Source of the DNA: Nocardia terrae
GTDB taxonomy: Bacteria > Actinomycetota > Actinomycetes > Mycobacteriales > Mycobacteriaceae
Length of the DNA stretch: 64,000 bases
Direction: 5' to 3'
Assembly (NCBI RefSeq): GCF_009760405.1
Contig: NZ_WRPP01000004.1
Location: 1 to 64,000, forward strand
The position numbers were made by a program, and so were the translations under genes. A model generated the notes under the pieces. That model was not told the origin of the DNA. It saw only the letters and a list, made by a program, of their open reading frames with translations, and made no database searches. Positions within the stretch are counted from its first letter, which is position 1, and each line of letters begins with the position of its first letter. Positions 1 to 7,871 of the stretch are shown one piece after another.

Positions 1-392
1 GGTTCCAACTCCGCACGCACCTCGTCCGGGACGTTGGCCAGGGTCTGGGAGATCGCCCGAGCCTGAGCCAGATCGATGCGCCCGGCCGCGAAGGCTTCCA
101 GAGTGGCCGGACAGCGGTTGTTCAGATCCAGACCGAGATTGATCAGCAGATCCGCCGAACGCTGCGACATCTTCAGCGCGATCCCGATCTCGGTGGCGGC
201 ATCCTCCCCGGCGTGCAGGTAGGCGACGCCGAGGTCGAGCTGTTCCTCGCGGCGCAGGGTGTAGAGCGCGGTCATCAACGCCATCTGCTTGGCTTCCAAC
301 ACAGCTATTTCCGAGTGCACGACACGCAGCTCCTCGATCACCGCACGGGCGGCGAACAGGTCAGCTGCGGTTTCGGTCATACATTCGATCAT
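1..392 (-). CDS. DUF222 / 13E12-repeat family protein, 5' end only (truncated by window edge)
   Basis: The minus strand is open from the left edge to an ATG at 392 (in-frame ATG at 380, giving MTETAADLFAARAVIEEL). The 130 visible residues are Leu/Ala-rich helices including ALYTLRREEQLDLGVAYL, an ALKMSQRSADLL segment and FAAGRIDLAQARAISQTL. This is the typical start of DUF222 proteins (13E12 repeat family), which usually carry a C-terminal HNH nuclease domain; that part would lie outside the window and is not seen. There is no clear ribosome binding site, so 392 versus 380 is open. It is divergent from the membrane protein gene to its right. Family assignment is from remembered sequence style, not a search. 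Confidence 0.75.
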   Translation of the reverse strand, partial: MIECMTETAADLFAARAVIEELRVVHSEIAVLEAKQMALMTALYTLRREEQLDLGVAYLHAGEDAATEIGIALKMSQRSADLLINLGLDLNNRCPATLEAFAAGRIDLAQARAISQTLANVPDEVRAELE

Positions 393-492
393 AGTTTCGA
401 ATCAAGCGACACGACAGCATGATCGAAGCAACACGCCTGGAAAACTATTGGCAAATCTAGTAATTCGCTCTCCAATGCCTATGCTTCGCGAC

Positions 493-1563
493 ATGGGTGG
501 ACTGGATCATTCGGATATCGCTGACCTCCCGCCGATTCCGGCACTGGAGCAGCCGCACGCGGTGTTCGTCGCGCGCCCCGGGACGGCCGAGGCGATCGGT
601 GCGGCGGTTGCGCGGAGGTCGGTGCGGAACCGGTGGCTGTGGATGAAGCTGGTCGCGATCTGGATCCCGTTCGTAGCGTTCATGGGGTTCCTGCTGGGCG
701 GGTTCGGAATCGGGGTCGGGGCGGTCACGATCGCGGTGACCGTAGGGGTAAGGCTGCTGGGGCGAGGAGCTGTCGCGCGAAACATGAGCGCGCAGGCCGC
801 GATGTATGCCGGGCCAGGGATGGTGATGGCTTCGCGGTTCGGTCCGGATGCGCTGGATATCGCGCAGTTCGACGGACACACCCGGCTCGCGTACGACCAG
901 GTGCGCGGCGTCTACCCGGAACCGTCGGGTGTTGTGGTGCTGTTCTACAGCGGCATGTTCGTGGGCTTCCCCCGAGAGCTGTTTCCCGACTGGGCAATCG
1001 AGATCCTGCGGTCCGCCGCTGATAAGCGGCCGTGGGATGCCTCGAATCTCCCACCCCTGCCGCCCATTCCACGCCTGGAACAGCCGACTGTGGTCATGGT
1101 GGCGGATGCCGGTACCGCGGCAGCGATGGCTCGGGCGATTTCCCGGCAGATGCTGATTGTCCTGGTGCCGGTAATGGCTGTACTCGCAGTGGTGGGCATC
1201 CTCCAGGCCTGGGTCACACAAGGAATCCCGGGCCTGGTCACGGCTCTGGTCATCGCCACCGCGCTGTTCGGCATCGTGCTGAACGGAGCCGCACGCGGAA
1301 AGCGGCTCACGCGGGAGAAATACGCACGTCTCATGCCGCCGGGTGAGCCACTGGCGGTTCGCTTCGGTACCTACACGGTGGAGTTGCAGACCGCGACGTT
1401 CCGAGTTCGGCACCCGTACAACGTGATCCGCTCATTGCGCTTACGTGGTCCGGCGGCGCTGTTGGGTACCACCTTCGTCGCCGCCTATCCGCGTGAGCTG
1501 TTCCCAGAACATGCCATCACCCACATGCTGGGCATGAACCCTCGAATCCGCCTGAAGCGCTGA
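493..1563 (+). CDS. Membrane protein made of two tandem repeats (YcxB-like architecture), unknown function
   Basis: About 356 residues built as two similar halves offset by roughly 177 codons. Each half starts with a Pro-rich motif ending LEQP (about residues 18 and 195) and an AxxGTAxA segment, then two hydrophobic helices (about 50-90 and 220-265), then a soluble part ending PRELFP (about 160 and 335). One half resembles the short YcxB-type membrane proteins, so the gene looks like an in-frame duplication. The start is uncertain: ATGs at 475, 481 and 493 are in frame and none has a strong ribosome binding site; 493 leaves a short N-terminus before the first repeat. The gene is divergent from the DUF222 gene. 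Function unknown. Confidence 0.65.
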   Translation: MGGLDHSDIADLPPIPALEQPHAVFVARPGTAEAIGAAVARRSVRNRWLWMKLVAIWIPFVAFMGFLLGGFGIGVGAVTIAVTVGVRLLGRGAVARNMSAQAAMYAGPGMVMASRFGPDALDIAQFDGHTRLAYDQVRGVYPEPSGVVVLFYSGMFVGFPRELFPDWAIEILRSAADKRPWDASNLPPLPPIPRLEQPTVVMVADAGTAAAMARAISRQMLIVLVPVMAVLAVVGILQAWVTQGIPGLVTALVIATALFGIVLNGAARGKRLTREKYARLMPPGEPLAVRFGTYTVELQTATFRVRHPYNVIRSLRLRGPAALLGTTFVAAYPRELFPEHAITHMLGMNPRIRLKR

Positions 1564-1571
1564 GCTTTCGG

Positions 1572-1952
1572 CTAGTTGCAAGCGGCGATGCGTTGGAGTA
1601 GGTGGAGGTCTGCCACTGTGCCGAGGTCGCGGAATTTGCCGCTGGCGAGGGCGCGGGTGTGGAGGGGCTCGTTGTCGGCGATCGCCAGCAGTCCGCCGCC
1701 TGCGATCCAGTGGACCCAGTCGTCGTAGGCGTCGCCTGCCGCGGCAGCATCCGGAATGCTGAGCAGCAGCAGGCGCACCGGGCTCCGCCAGGTTCGGACC
1801 ATGTCCCGATAACCGTTGGAATCCGCCGTGTCGAGCCCGGTGGCGACTTCCAGCACGAGTCCGTCGCCAATGTATGGCCGTGCTGTTTCCGCTATTTGCT
1901 CTCCGAGTGCCGGCAATTCGCGCACAGCGGCGGACAGCACCGGAGTCGTCAT
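1572..1952 (-). CDS. Hypothetical protein, 126 aa
   Basis: Small soluble alpha/beta-looking protein beginning MTTPVLSAAVRELPALGEQI, with a hydrophobic strand SPVRLLLLSIP and a C-terminus ending LLQRIAACN. The start at 1952 is preceded by GAGAAAGG at good distance; an in-frame upstream ATG at 1979 lacks this. The gene converges on the duplicated membrane protein with an 8-base gap and is divergent from the TetR gene. I do not recognise a family; codon use fits a real high-GC gene. Confidence 0.6.
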   Translation of the reverse strand: MTTPVLSAAVRELPALGEQIAETARPYIGDGLVLEVATGLDTADSNGYRDMVRTWRSPVRLLLLSIPDAAAAGDAYDDWVHWIAGGGLLAIADNEPLHTRALASGKFRDLGTVADLHLLQRIAACN

Positions 1953-2035
1953 TCGAAAGCCTTTCTCACGCGCCTTCATTCATGCGGTTCGCGTATACCG
2001 CGAGTTGCTCGGCGGGCCGAGTCATAGTAGCATCC

Positions 2036-2047
2036 GGACACGTGTCT
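2036..2047. promoter_or_regulatory. Palindromic operator GGACACGTGTCT before the TetR gene
   Basis: GACACGTGTC is a perfect palindrome about 30 bases before the TetR start. A near-identical copy, GGACAGGTGTCT, lies at 2720-2731 just before cyp51. The shared core GACAnGTGTC in front of exactly these two consecutive genes indicates one regulator, most simply the TetR protein itself. Confidence 0.6.
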
Positions 2048-2077
2048 GATCCCGTTTCTGCCCGCTCAGCGGTGAGC

Positions 2078-2635
2078 ATGGAGGCCACTCGGCGGCGGCT
2101 CACCGAGAAGCAGGCCGATACCGTGGAGAAGCTGACGCGGGCTGCCTTGGACGTGCTGCGGCGCGAGGGGTTCGCCGGGCTCACCGTCCGTATGGTGGCG
2201 GCGCAGGCCGGGGTGGGTACGGCTACCGCGTACACCTACTTCAGCTCGAAGGAACACCTGGTCGCGGAGATGTTCTGGCGACGCCTGGCGGCGACCGAGG
2301 CCCCCGGGGACGGCGAACCGGATTCCACGAAGCGGGTGCTGGCGGTGCTGCGCCAGATCGCCATGCTGGTCGCCGACGAGCCCACGCTCGCGGGCGCGGT
2401 GACCTCCGCGCTGCTCGGCACCGATCCCGATGTGGCGCATCTGCGTTTGCGGATCGGCAGCGAGATCCGGACCCGGTTGATCGACGCCCTCGGCGCCGAC
2501 AACGATCTCGAACTCGTGGAAACGCTCGAAATGATCTACGCGGGCGCATTGGTCCGCGCGGGCATGGGCTATGCGTCCTATGCCGAGGTTGCCGAGCGTA
2601 TGGAGAAAGCCGCGCTGCAAGTCCTGCGCGGCTGA
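2078..2635 (+). CDS. TetR-family regulator next to cyp51
   Basis: 185-residue TetR repressor. The N-terminal helix-turn-helix is clear: ALDVLRREGFAGLTVRMVAA, then QAGVGTATAYTYFSSKEHL (residues about 20-60); the C-terminal ligand domain is divergent. ATG at 2078 (or GTG at 2072) is chosen because longer upstream options run back through the palindrome at 2036-2047. It lies 112 bases upstream of cyp51 on the same strand, and both genes have the same palindrome in front, so I infer autoregulation and control of cyp51. In mycobacteria a TetR gene also sits in the cyp51 cluster (remembered). Confidence 0.85.
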   Translation: MEATRRRLTEKQADTVEKLTRAALDVLRREGFAGLTVRMVAAQAGVGTATAYTYFSSKEHLVAEMFWRRLAATEAPGDGEPDSTKRVLAVLRQIAMLVADEPTLAGAVTSALLGTDPDVAHLRLRIGSEIRTRLIDALGADNDLELVETLEMIYAGALVRAGMGYASYAEVAERMEKAALQVLRG

Positions 2636-2719
2636 TATTCCGCTTTCGAGCAACCATTCTCGAAATTTCTCGCGATCCGCGAGATCCCTTGCCGTGCAAT
2701 CGCTTCCGTAGTACCGTCT

Positions 2720-2731
2720 GGACAGGTGTCT
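2720..2731. promoter_or_regulatory. Palindromic operator GGACAGGTGTCT before cyp51
   Basis: Second copy of the GACAnGTGTC palindrome, 16 bases upstream of the cyp51 ATG and just before its ribosome binding site GGGAGG. It matches the copy at 2036-2047 at 11 of 12 positions. Confidence 0.6.
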
Positions 2732-2747
2732 ACCCGGGAGGTCACAG

Positions 2748-4112
2748 ATGACCCTGGTCAAACCGCGCGCGGTATCCGGTGGCGAGCATGAGCACGGCCA
2801 CCTCGAGGAGTTCCGCACCGATCCCATCGCCCTGATGGCACGGGTTCGCGAGGAATGCGGTGATATCGGCTCGTTCCGATTGGCGGATCGCGACGTCATC
2901 CTGCTGACCGGCGCGCAGGCCAACGAGTTCTTCTTCCGAGCGAGCGACGACGAGCTGGATCAGGCCGCCGCGTATCCGTTCATGAAGCCCATCTTCGGCG
3001 AGGGCGTGGTCTTCGACGCACCGCCCGAGCGCCGCAAGGAGATGCTGCACAACACCGCCCTGCGCGCCGAGCAGATGCGCGGCCACGCCACCACGATCGC
3101 CCGCGAGGTCGATCGCATGCTGGCCCGCTGGGGCGACGAAGGCGAGATCGATCTGCTCGAATTCTTCGCCGAACTCACCATTTACACGTCCTCGGCGTGC
3201 CTGATCGGCACCAAGTTCCGCGAGGAACTCGACGACCGCTTCGCGCACCTGTACCACGAACTGGAGCGCGGCACCGACGCCTACTGCTACGTCGACCCGT
3301 ACGCGCCCATCGAGAGCTTCCGGCGTCGCGACGAGGCGCGGTGGGAACTGGTGAAATTGGTGCGGCACATCATGGCCGGACGGCTCGCGAATCCGCCGAC
3401 GGGCAAGGACGATCGCGACATGCTGGACGTGCTGGTGTCGGTCCAGGACGAGCAGGGGCGGCCACGCTTCTCGGCCAGCGAGATCACCGGGATCTTCATC
3501 TCGATGATGTTCGCGGGGCACCATACGACCTCGGGCACGGCGGCGTGGACGATCATCGAATTGCTCAGGCACCCCGAGGTTCTGGAGCAGGTGGTCACCG
3601 AGCTGGATACCCTGTACGCCGACGGCTCGGACGTGAGTTTCCATGCCCTGCGCCAGATTCCGCATCTGGAGGCGGTGCTCAAGGAAGCCCTGCGCCTGCA
3701 CCCGCCGCTGATCATTCTCATGCGGGTGGCCCGCGAGGAGTTCGAGGTGTGCGGCCACCGCATCGATCCCGGCGACCTGGTGGCCGCGAGTCCCGCTGTC
3801 TCCAACCGGATTCCGGAGTCGTTCCCCGATCCCGAGCGCTTCGACCCGAGCCGCTATCTCGATCCGAACCAGGAGGATCTGGCCAACCGCTGGACCTGGA
3901 TCCCCTTCGGCGCGGGCCGCCACCGCTGCGTGGGCGCGGCGTTCGCGCTGATGCAGCTCAAGGCTATTTTCTCGATTTTGTTGCGGGACTGGGAATTCGA
4001 GCTGGCGCAGCCGTCGGACAGCTACCGCAACGACCATTCGAAGATGGTGGTGCAGCTGCAGCAGCCGTGTGCGGTGCGGTATCGCAGGCGCACACGGCCG
4101 GCAAGCAGCTGA
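2748..4112 (+). CDS. cyp51: Cytochrome P450 CYP51 (sterol 14-alpha-demethylase)
   Basis: 454-residue P450 very similar to remembered M. tuberculosis CYP51: the N-terminus has EHGHLEEFRTDPI, then PIFGEGVVFDA and AELTIYTSSACLIG. The I-helix shows the CYP51-type AGHHTTSG (residues 256-263), ExxR is at 313-316 (EALR), and the heme loop FGAGRHRCVG puts the Cys ligand at residue 394. Family function is three-step oxidative removal of the 14-alpha methyl of sterols; the physiological substrate in actinobacteria is unsettled. The start has GGGAGG at good spacing. The TetR regulator is upstream with a shared operator. No ferredoxin gene is adjacent, unlike what I recall for mycobacteria. The stop lies 1 base from the convergent gpx stop. 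Confidence 0.95.
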   Translation: MTLVKPRAVSGGEHEHGHLEEFRTDPIALMARVREECGDIGSFRLADRDVILLTGAQANEFFFRASDDELDQAAAYPFMKPIFGEGVVFDAPPERRKEMLHNTALRAEQMRGHATTIAREVDRMLARWGDEGEIDLLEFFAELTIYTSSACLIGTKFREELDDRFAHLYHELERGTDAYCYVDPYAPIESFRRRDEARWELVKLVRHIMAGRLANPPTGKDDRDMLDVLVSVQDEQGRPRFSASEITGIFISMMFAGHHTTSGTAAWTIIELLRHPEVLEQVVTELDTLYADGSDVSFHALRQIPHLEAVLKEALRLHPPLIILMRVAREEFEVCGHRIDPGDLVAASPAVSNRIPESFPDPERFDPSRYLDPNQEDLANRWTWIPFGAGRHRCVGAAFALMQLKAIFSILLRDWEFELAQPSDSYRNDHSKMVVQLQQPCAVRYRRRTRPASS

Positions 4113-4113
4113 T

Positions 4114-4608
4114 TTACAGTGCGGCCTCGATCGCGGCGGTAACCGCCGGATCCTTCGGCTCGGTCCGCGGGCGGAAACGACCCAGGACCGAGCCATCCCG
4201 CCCGATCAGGAACTTCTCGAAGTTCCACTGGATGTCTCCGGCTTCGCCGGAGGCATCGGGCGTGGCCGCCAGCTCCGTGTACAGCGGAATCCGGCCCTCG
4301 CCGTTCACGTCGCTCTTCTCCAGCAGCGGGAAGTCCACTCCGTAAGTGGTGGAACAGAATTCGGCGATTTCCTCCGCCGTGCCCGGCTCCTGCCCCATGA
4401 ACTGGTTGCACGGCACGCCGACCACGGTGAATCCCTGCGGCCCGTAGGTCTGCTGCAGTTCGACCAGGCCGGAGTACTGCGGGGTGAGCCCGCACTTGGA
4501 GGCGACGTTGACCAGCAGCACGACCTTGTCGCCGGCCAGTTCGGCCAGCGTCGTCGGCTTGTCGGTCAGAGTGCGCAGCGAAATCTCGCGAAGATTGGTC
4601 ACAAACAC
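4114..4608 (-). CDS. Glutathione-peroxidase-family thiol peroxidase
   Basis: 164 residues with full GPx signatures: NVASKCGLTPQY with the peroxidatic Cys39 (Cys, not selenocysteine), GVPCNQFMGQEPG and IQWNFEKFLI, giving the Cys/Gln/Trp/Asn active-site set. Members like this in actinobacteria normally use thioredoxin rather than glutathione to reduce peroxides (established for Cys-type bacterial GPx). It converges on cyp51 with a 1-base gap and lies 33 bases upstream of nothing on its own strand except the downstream intergenic; the following P450 gene is also on the minus strand but starts farther right. Confidence 0.93.
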   Translation of the reverse strand: MFVTNLREISLRTLTDKPTTLAELAGDKVVLLVNVASKCGLTPQYSGLVELQQTYGPQGFTVVGVPCNQFMGQEPGTAEEIAEFCSTTYGVDFPLLEKSDVNGEGRIPLYTELAATPDASGEAGDIQWNFEKFLIGRDGSVLGRFRPRTEPKDPAVTAAIEAAL

Positions 4609-4641
4609 GAATCCTAGAACGGGTTCGAGGGGCTCACCGGT

Positions 4642-5874
4642 TCAGGAGTAGCTCACCTGCCAGTGTTTGATCCCGTTGATCCACCCCGACCGCAGCCGCT
4701 GCGGCGGCGCGACCTCGGCGATGTCGGGCATGGCATCGGCAATGGCGTTGAAGATGAGATCGATCTCGAGCCGCGCCAGATTCGCGCCGACGCAGAAGTG
4801 GTTCCCGGTACCGCCGAATCCGACATGCGGATTGGGATCGCGCAGGACATTGAAAGAGAACGGGTCGTCGAACACTTCCTCGTCGAAATTGGCGGAGCTG
4901 TAGAACAATCCGACGCGCTGACCCTCCCGAATCGACTGCCCGCCGATTTCGGTGTCGCGCATGGCGGTGCGCTGAAACGCCACCACCGGCGTCGCCCACC
5001 GCACGATTTCGTCGGGTGCGGTGCGCGGCCGCAGTTCCCGGTACAGCTTCCACTGGTCCGGATTGTCGACGAGCGCCTTCATGCCGTGGCTGATGGCATT
5101 GCGCGTGGTCTCGTTGCCCGCCACCGACAAGAGGATGACGAAGAATCCGAACTCGTCGGAACCCAGCGCCTCGCCATCCACATCGGCGTTCACCAGCTGG
5201 CTGACGATATCGTCGGCCGGGCATGCTCGCCGTTGCTCGGCCATGTTGTAGGCGTATCCGAGCAATTCGGCGTTGGCGGTCATATTGTTGCCCGCGAATT
5301 CCGGATCGTCGTAGTTCAAGAGCTGATTCGACCAGGTGAACAGCTTGTGCCGGTCCTGCTGCGGGACGCCGAGCAGTTCCGCGATGGCCTGCAGCGGCAA
5401 TTCGCACGCCACCTGTTCGACGAAATCTCCACCACCGGTGGCCTTCGCCTCGCGCACAATCTTCGCCGCGCGGTCGGTGAGTGCCGCGCGCAATCCCTCG
5501 ATGGCCCGCGGGGTGAAGCCCTTGGAGACGATGCGCCGAATCTTGGTGTGCTTGGGCGGGTCCATATTCACCAGCAGCGCTTCACGGCCGAGTTCGATCT
5601 GTTCGGGCGCGGAGTCGGCGGGCATTTTGATGATGGAGCCCTTGCGATTCGAGGACCAGAGTTCCGGTTTTCGGGATATCTCCTTCACGTCCTCGTGCCG
5701 GGTAATGACCCAATAGCCGTCGTCGTCCATGGGCGCCGCCTGCGCGGGAGTTTGAGCATTCCACCAGACCGGCGCGGTGCGGCGGAGCAGCGCGAACTCC
5801 TCGGTCGGGCTATGGTCGGCCCAGAGCGCGGGATCGGTGAAATCGAAGCCGGCCGGTAATGACGGAACAGACAC
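4642..5874 (-). CDS. Cytochrome P450, CYP125-like (steroid C26/C27 monooxygenase)
   Basis: 410-residue P450. It closely tracks remembered M. tuberculosis CYP125A1: LPAGFDFTDPALWAD at the N-terminus, FVEQVACELPLQAIAELLGV, I-helix SVAGNETTRN, ExxR in EIVRWATPVVAFQRTA, and heme loop FGGTGNHFCVGANLA with Cys361. It ends LRSGWINGIKHWQVSY like CYP125. The family oxidises the terminal side-chain methyl of cholesterol/cholestenone, the first step of side-chain breakdown. GTG start with GAGGAGG just upstream. It is divergent from a GMC oxidoreductase, and its promoter region has a KstR consensus box (5914-5927). I infer cholesterol catabolism under KstR; family placement could be CYP125 or a close relative. 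Confidence 0.9.
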   Translation of the reverse strand: MSVPSLPAGFDFTDPALWADHSPTEEFALLRRTAPVWWNAQTPAQAAPMDDDGYWVITRHEDVKEISRKPELWSSNRKGSIIKMPADSAPEQIELGREALLVNMDPPKHTKIRRIVSKGFTPRAIEGLRAALTDRAAKIVREAKATGGGDFVEQVACELPLQAIAELLGVPQQDRHKLFTWSNQLLNYDDPEFAGNNMTANAELLGYAYNMAEQRRACPADDIVSQLVNADVDGEALGSDEFGFFVILLSVAGNETTRNAISHGMKALVDNPDQWKLYRELRPRTAPDEIVRWATPVVAFQRTAMRDTEIGGQSIREGQRVGLFYSSANFDEEVFDDPFSFNVLRDPNPHVGFGGTGNHFCVGANLARLEIDLIFNAIADAMPDIAEVAPPQRLRSGWINGIKHWQVSYS

Positions 5875-5913
5875 TGTTCCTCCTCGGGCAAGGTGCCGCT
5901 ATGATCACGAAAT

Positions 5914-5927
5914 TGGAACGTGTTTCA
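5914..5927. promoter_or_regulatory. KstR-type operator (TnnAACnnGTTnnA), cyp125 side
   Basis: TGGAACGTGTTTCA matches the published KstR consensus TnnAACnnGTTnnA at all eight fixed positions. It lies 40 bases upstream of the P450 start. KstR is the TetR-family repressor of cholesterol genes in mycolate actinobacteria; it is not encoded in this window. Confidence 0.7.
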
Positions 5928-6016
5928 TGCCGATTCAACCATGTCGACCTGCGGCTCGCAGGGTTTCCAGCCACTTGATCTTGAGACTGGACATGATGTC
6001 CACTGTGTCGGCAGAC

Positions 6017-6030
6017 TAGAACTTGTTCTA
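6017..6030. promoter_or_regulatory. KstR-type operator (TnnAACnnGTTnnA), GMC side
   Basis: TAGAACTTGTTCTA matches the KstR consensus at every fixed position and is nearly a full palindrome. It is 39 bases upstream of the GMC oxidoreductase ATG at 6069, so it overlaps the expected promoter. Confidence 0.72.
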
Positions 6031-6068
6031 CAGTGATGCCAGGCACACTCGAAGATGAGGTAACTGAT

Positions 6069-7697
6069 ATGACCGCTTCCCCGGGCTCCGCGAACGAGGC
6101 CGATTACGTCGTCGTAGGCGCGGGTAGCGCCGGTGCCGTGCTGGCCGGGCGGCTGGCGCAGGCCGGCGCGAGCGTGATCCTGTTGGAGGCCGGACGCAAG
6201 GACAACACCCAGCTGGTCACCCGCCCCGGCATGATCTCGGTGGTCCACACGGTCCCGCAGCTGAAGAAGCTGGTGACCTGGAAGCAGTACTCGGTCCCGC
6301 AGAAGCACGCCAACAACCGCGAGATCCCCTTCACCCGCGGCAAGGTGCTCGGCGGATCCAGCTCCGTCAACGGCATGCTCTACGTGCGCGGCAACCGCGC
6401 CAACTTCGACTCCTGGGCCGCCGAGGGCAACAAGGGCTGGAGCTACGACGAGATCCTGCCCGCCTACAAGCGGCTGGAGAACTGGGTCGACGGCGCGGAC
6501 GACTACCGCGGCACCGGCGGCCCGATCGAGGTGACCCGCCCGCGCGAGATCACCCCGATCGCCGAGGAATTCATGACCGCCGCGTCCGAGACCCTCGGCG
6601 CGCCGATCATCAAGGACTACAACGGCGAGTCGCAGGAAGGTCTCTCGGTCTTCCAGCAGAGCGTGAAGGACGGGCTGCGGTACAGCTCTTCGCGCGGGTT
6701 CATCACGAACATGCCGAACTCGCACCTGACCGTGCTGACGCATGTGCACGCGACGCGGGTCGTCATCGAGAACGGGCGCGCGATCGGTGTCGAGATCGCG
6801 GAGAAGAACGGGTCGCGCCGGATCGTGCGCGCGGCCAAGGAGGTCATCGTCTCCGGTGGCGTGATCGGTTCGCCGCAGCTGCTCATGCTGTCCGGTATCG
6901 GTCCGGCCGGCCAGCTGCGTGAGCACGGCATCGAGGTGGTCGCGGACCTGCCGGTCGGCCAGAACCTGCACGACCACCTGTTCGTGCCGATGACCTTCGT
7001 GTCCAAGAAGGCCATCCACCGCGGCATTCCGACCTACTTCGCGCGCGGCATCCTCAAGGAGATGCGCAACCCGGGCAGCTCGTTCATGGGCCGCACCGTC
7101 TTCGAGGCCGCGGGCTTCGTCAAGACCAAGTTCGCCGAGGGCGACCACCCGGACATGCAGATCCACACCCTGCCGTGGAGCTACCCGACCCCCAACCAGG
7201 ACGAGGACAAGCTGCACCTGGTGGACCGTCGTCCGGCGCTGACCGTCATGCCGTCGCTCATCTACCCGAAGAGCCGCGGCGAGGTGAAGCTGGCCTCGGC
7301 GGACCCGTTCGCCGCGCCGCTCATCGACCCGGCCTACCTGACCGATCCGTGGGACACCGAGTTCCTGATCGAGGGCATCAAGATGATCCGGGAAGTCATG
7401 TCGCACAAGAGCATCGCGGGCGACATCACCGAGAACTTCTTCCCCGGCCAGGAGTGGGCCGACGAGACCGCGCTGCGGCGCGAACTGCCCAACCGCGTGC
7501 ACTCGATCTACCACCCGGTCGGCACCTGCCGCATGGGTGTGGACGAGCGCGCGGTCGTCGACCCGGAGCTGAAGGTGCGCGGCATCGAGGGGCTGCGCGT
7601 CGCGGACGCCTCGATCATGCCGAGCATCACCGGCGGCAACACCAACGCGCCGAGCTACATGATCGGCGAGAAGGCCGCGGAGCTCATCAACGGATAG
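6069..7697 (+). CDS. GMC-family FAD oxidoreductase (choline-dehydrogenase-like)
   Basis: 542-residue flavoprotein with N-terminal dinucleotide-binding motif GAGSAGAVLAGRLAQAG, GMC signature 1 around GKVLGGSSSVNGMLYVRG, signature 2 near GVIGSPQLLMLSGIG, and C-terminal HPVGTCRMG plus GGNTNAPSYMIGEKAA supplying the active-site His and Asn. It oxidises an alcohol to aldehyde or ketone in this family; substrate unknown. ATG at 6069 has GATGAGG upstream; an in-frame ATG at 6033 would sit against the KstR box. Shared divergent promoter with the CYP125-like gene and KstR boxes suggest a sterol or sterol-derived alcohol. A strong terminator follows at 7809-7847. Confidence 0.9.
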   Translation: MTASPGSANEADYVVVGAGSAGAVLAGRLAQAGASVILLEAGRKDNTQLVTRPGMISVVHTVPQLKKLVTWKQYSVPQKHANNREIPFTRGKVLGGSSSVNGMLYVRGNRANFDSWAAEGNKGWSYDEILPAYKRLENWVDGADDYRGTGGPIEVTRPREITPIAEEFMTAASETLGAPIIKDYNGESQEGLSVFQQSVKDGLRYSSSRGFITNMPNSHLTVLTHVHATRVVIENGRAIGVEIAEKNGSRRIVRAAKEVIVSGGVIGSPQLLMLSGIGPAGQLREHGIEVVADLPVGQNLHDHLFVPMTFVSKKAIHRGIPTYFARGILKEMRNPGSSFMGRTVFEAAGFVKTKFAEGDHPDMQIHTLPWSYPTPNQDEDKLHLVDRRPALTVMPSLIYPKSRGEVKLASADPFAAPLIDPAYLTDPWDTEFLIEGIKMIREVMSHKSIAGDITENFFPGQEWADETALRRELPNRVHSIYHPVGTCRMGVDERAVVDPELKVRGIEGLRVADASIMPSITGGNTNAPSYMIGEKAAELING

Positions 7698-7808
7698 GCC
7701 CCACTCTCGGGGGCTCCGGCCTCCGAACCCTCAATACGACGGAGCGTGCAGCTACTTCCCTGGTGGCGCCTCCGTGCGGGTCGGCGGCTACGACCACCGC
7801 CGATCCGG

Positions 7809-7847
7809 AACAGCCCCGGGCCTACTACCTCTCGGCCCGGGGCTGTT
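7809..7847 (+). terminator. Intrinsic terminator after GMC gene
   Basis: Perfect 14-bp GC-rich stem (AACAGCCCCGGGCC and its complement) with an 11-base loop, followed by a short T-containing stretch. It separates the GMC gene from the downstream monooxygenase. Confidence 0.8.
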
Positions 7848-7871
7848 GTATCTCTACCCGGAGGAGATCAA

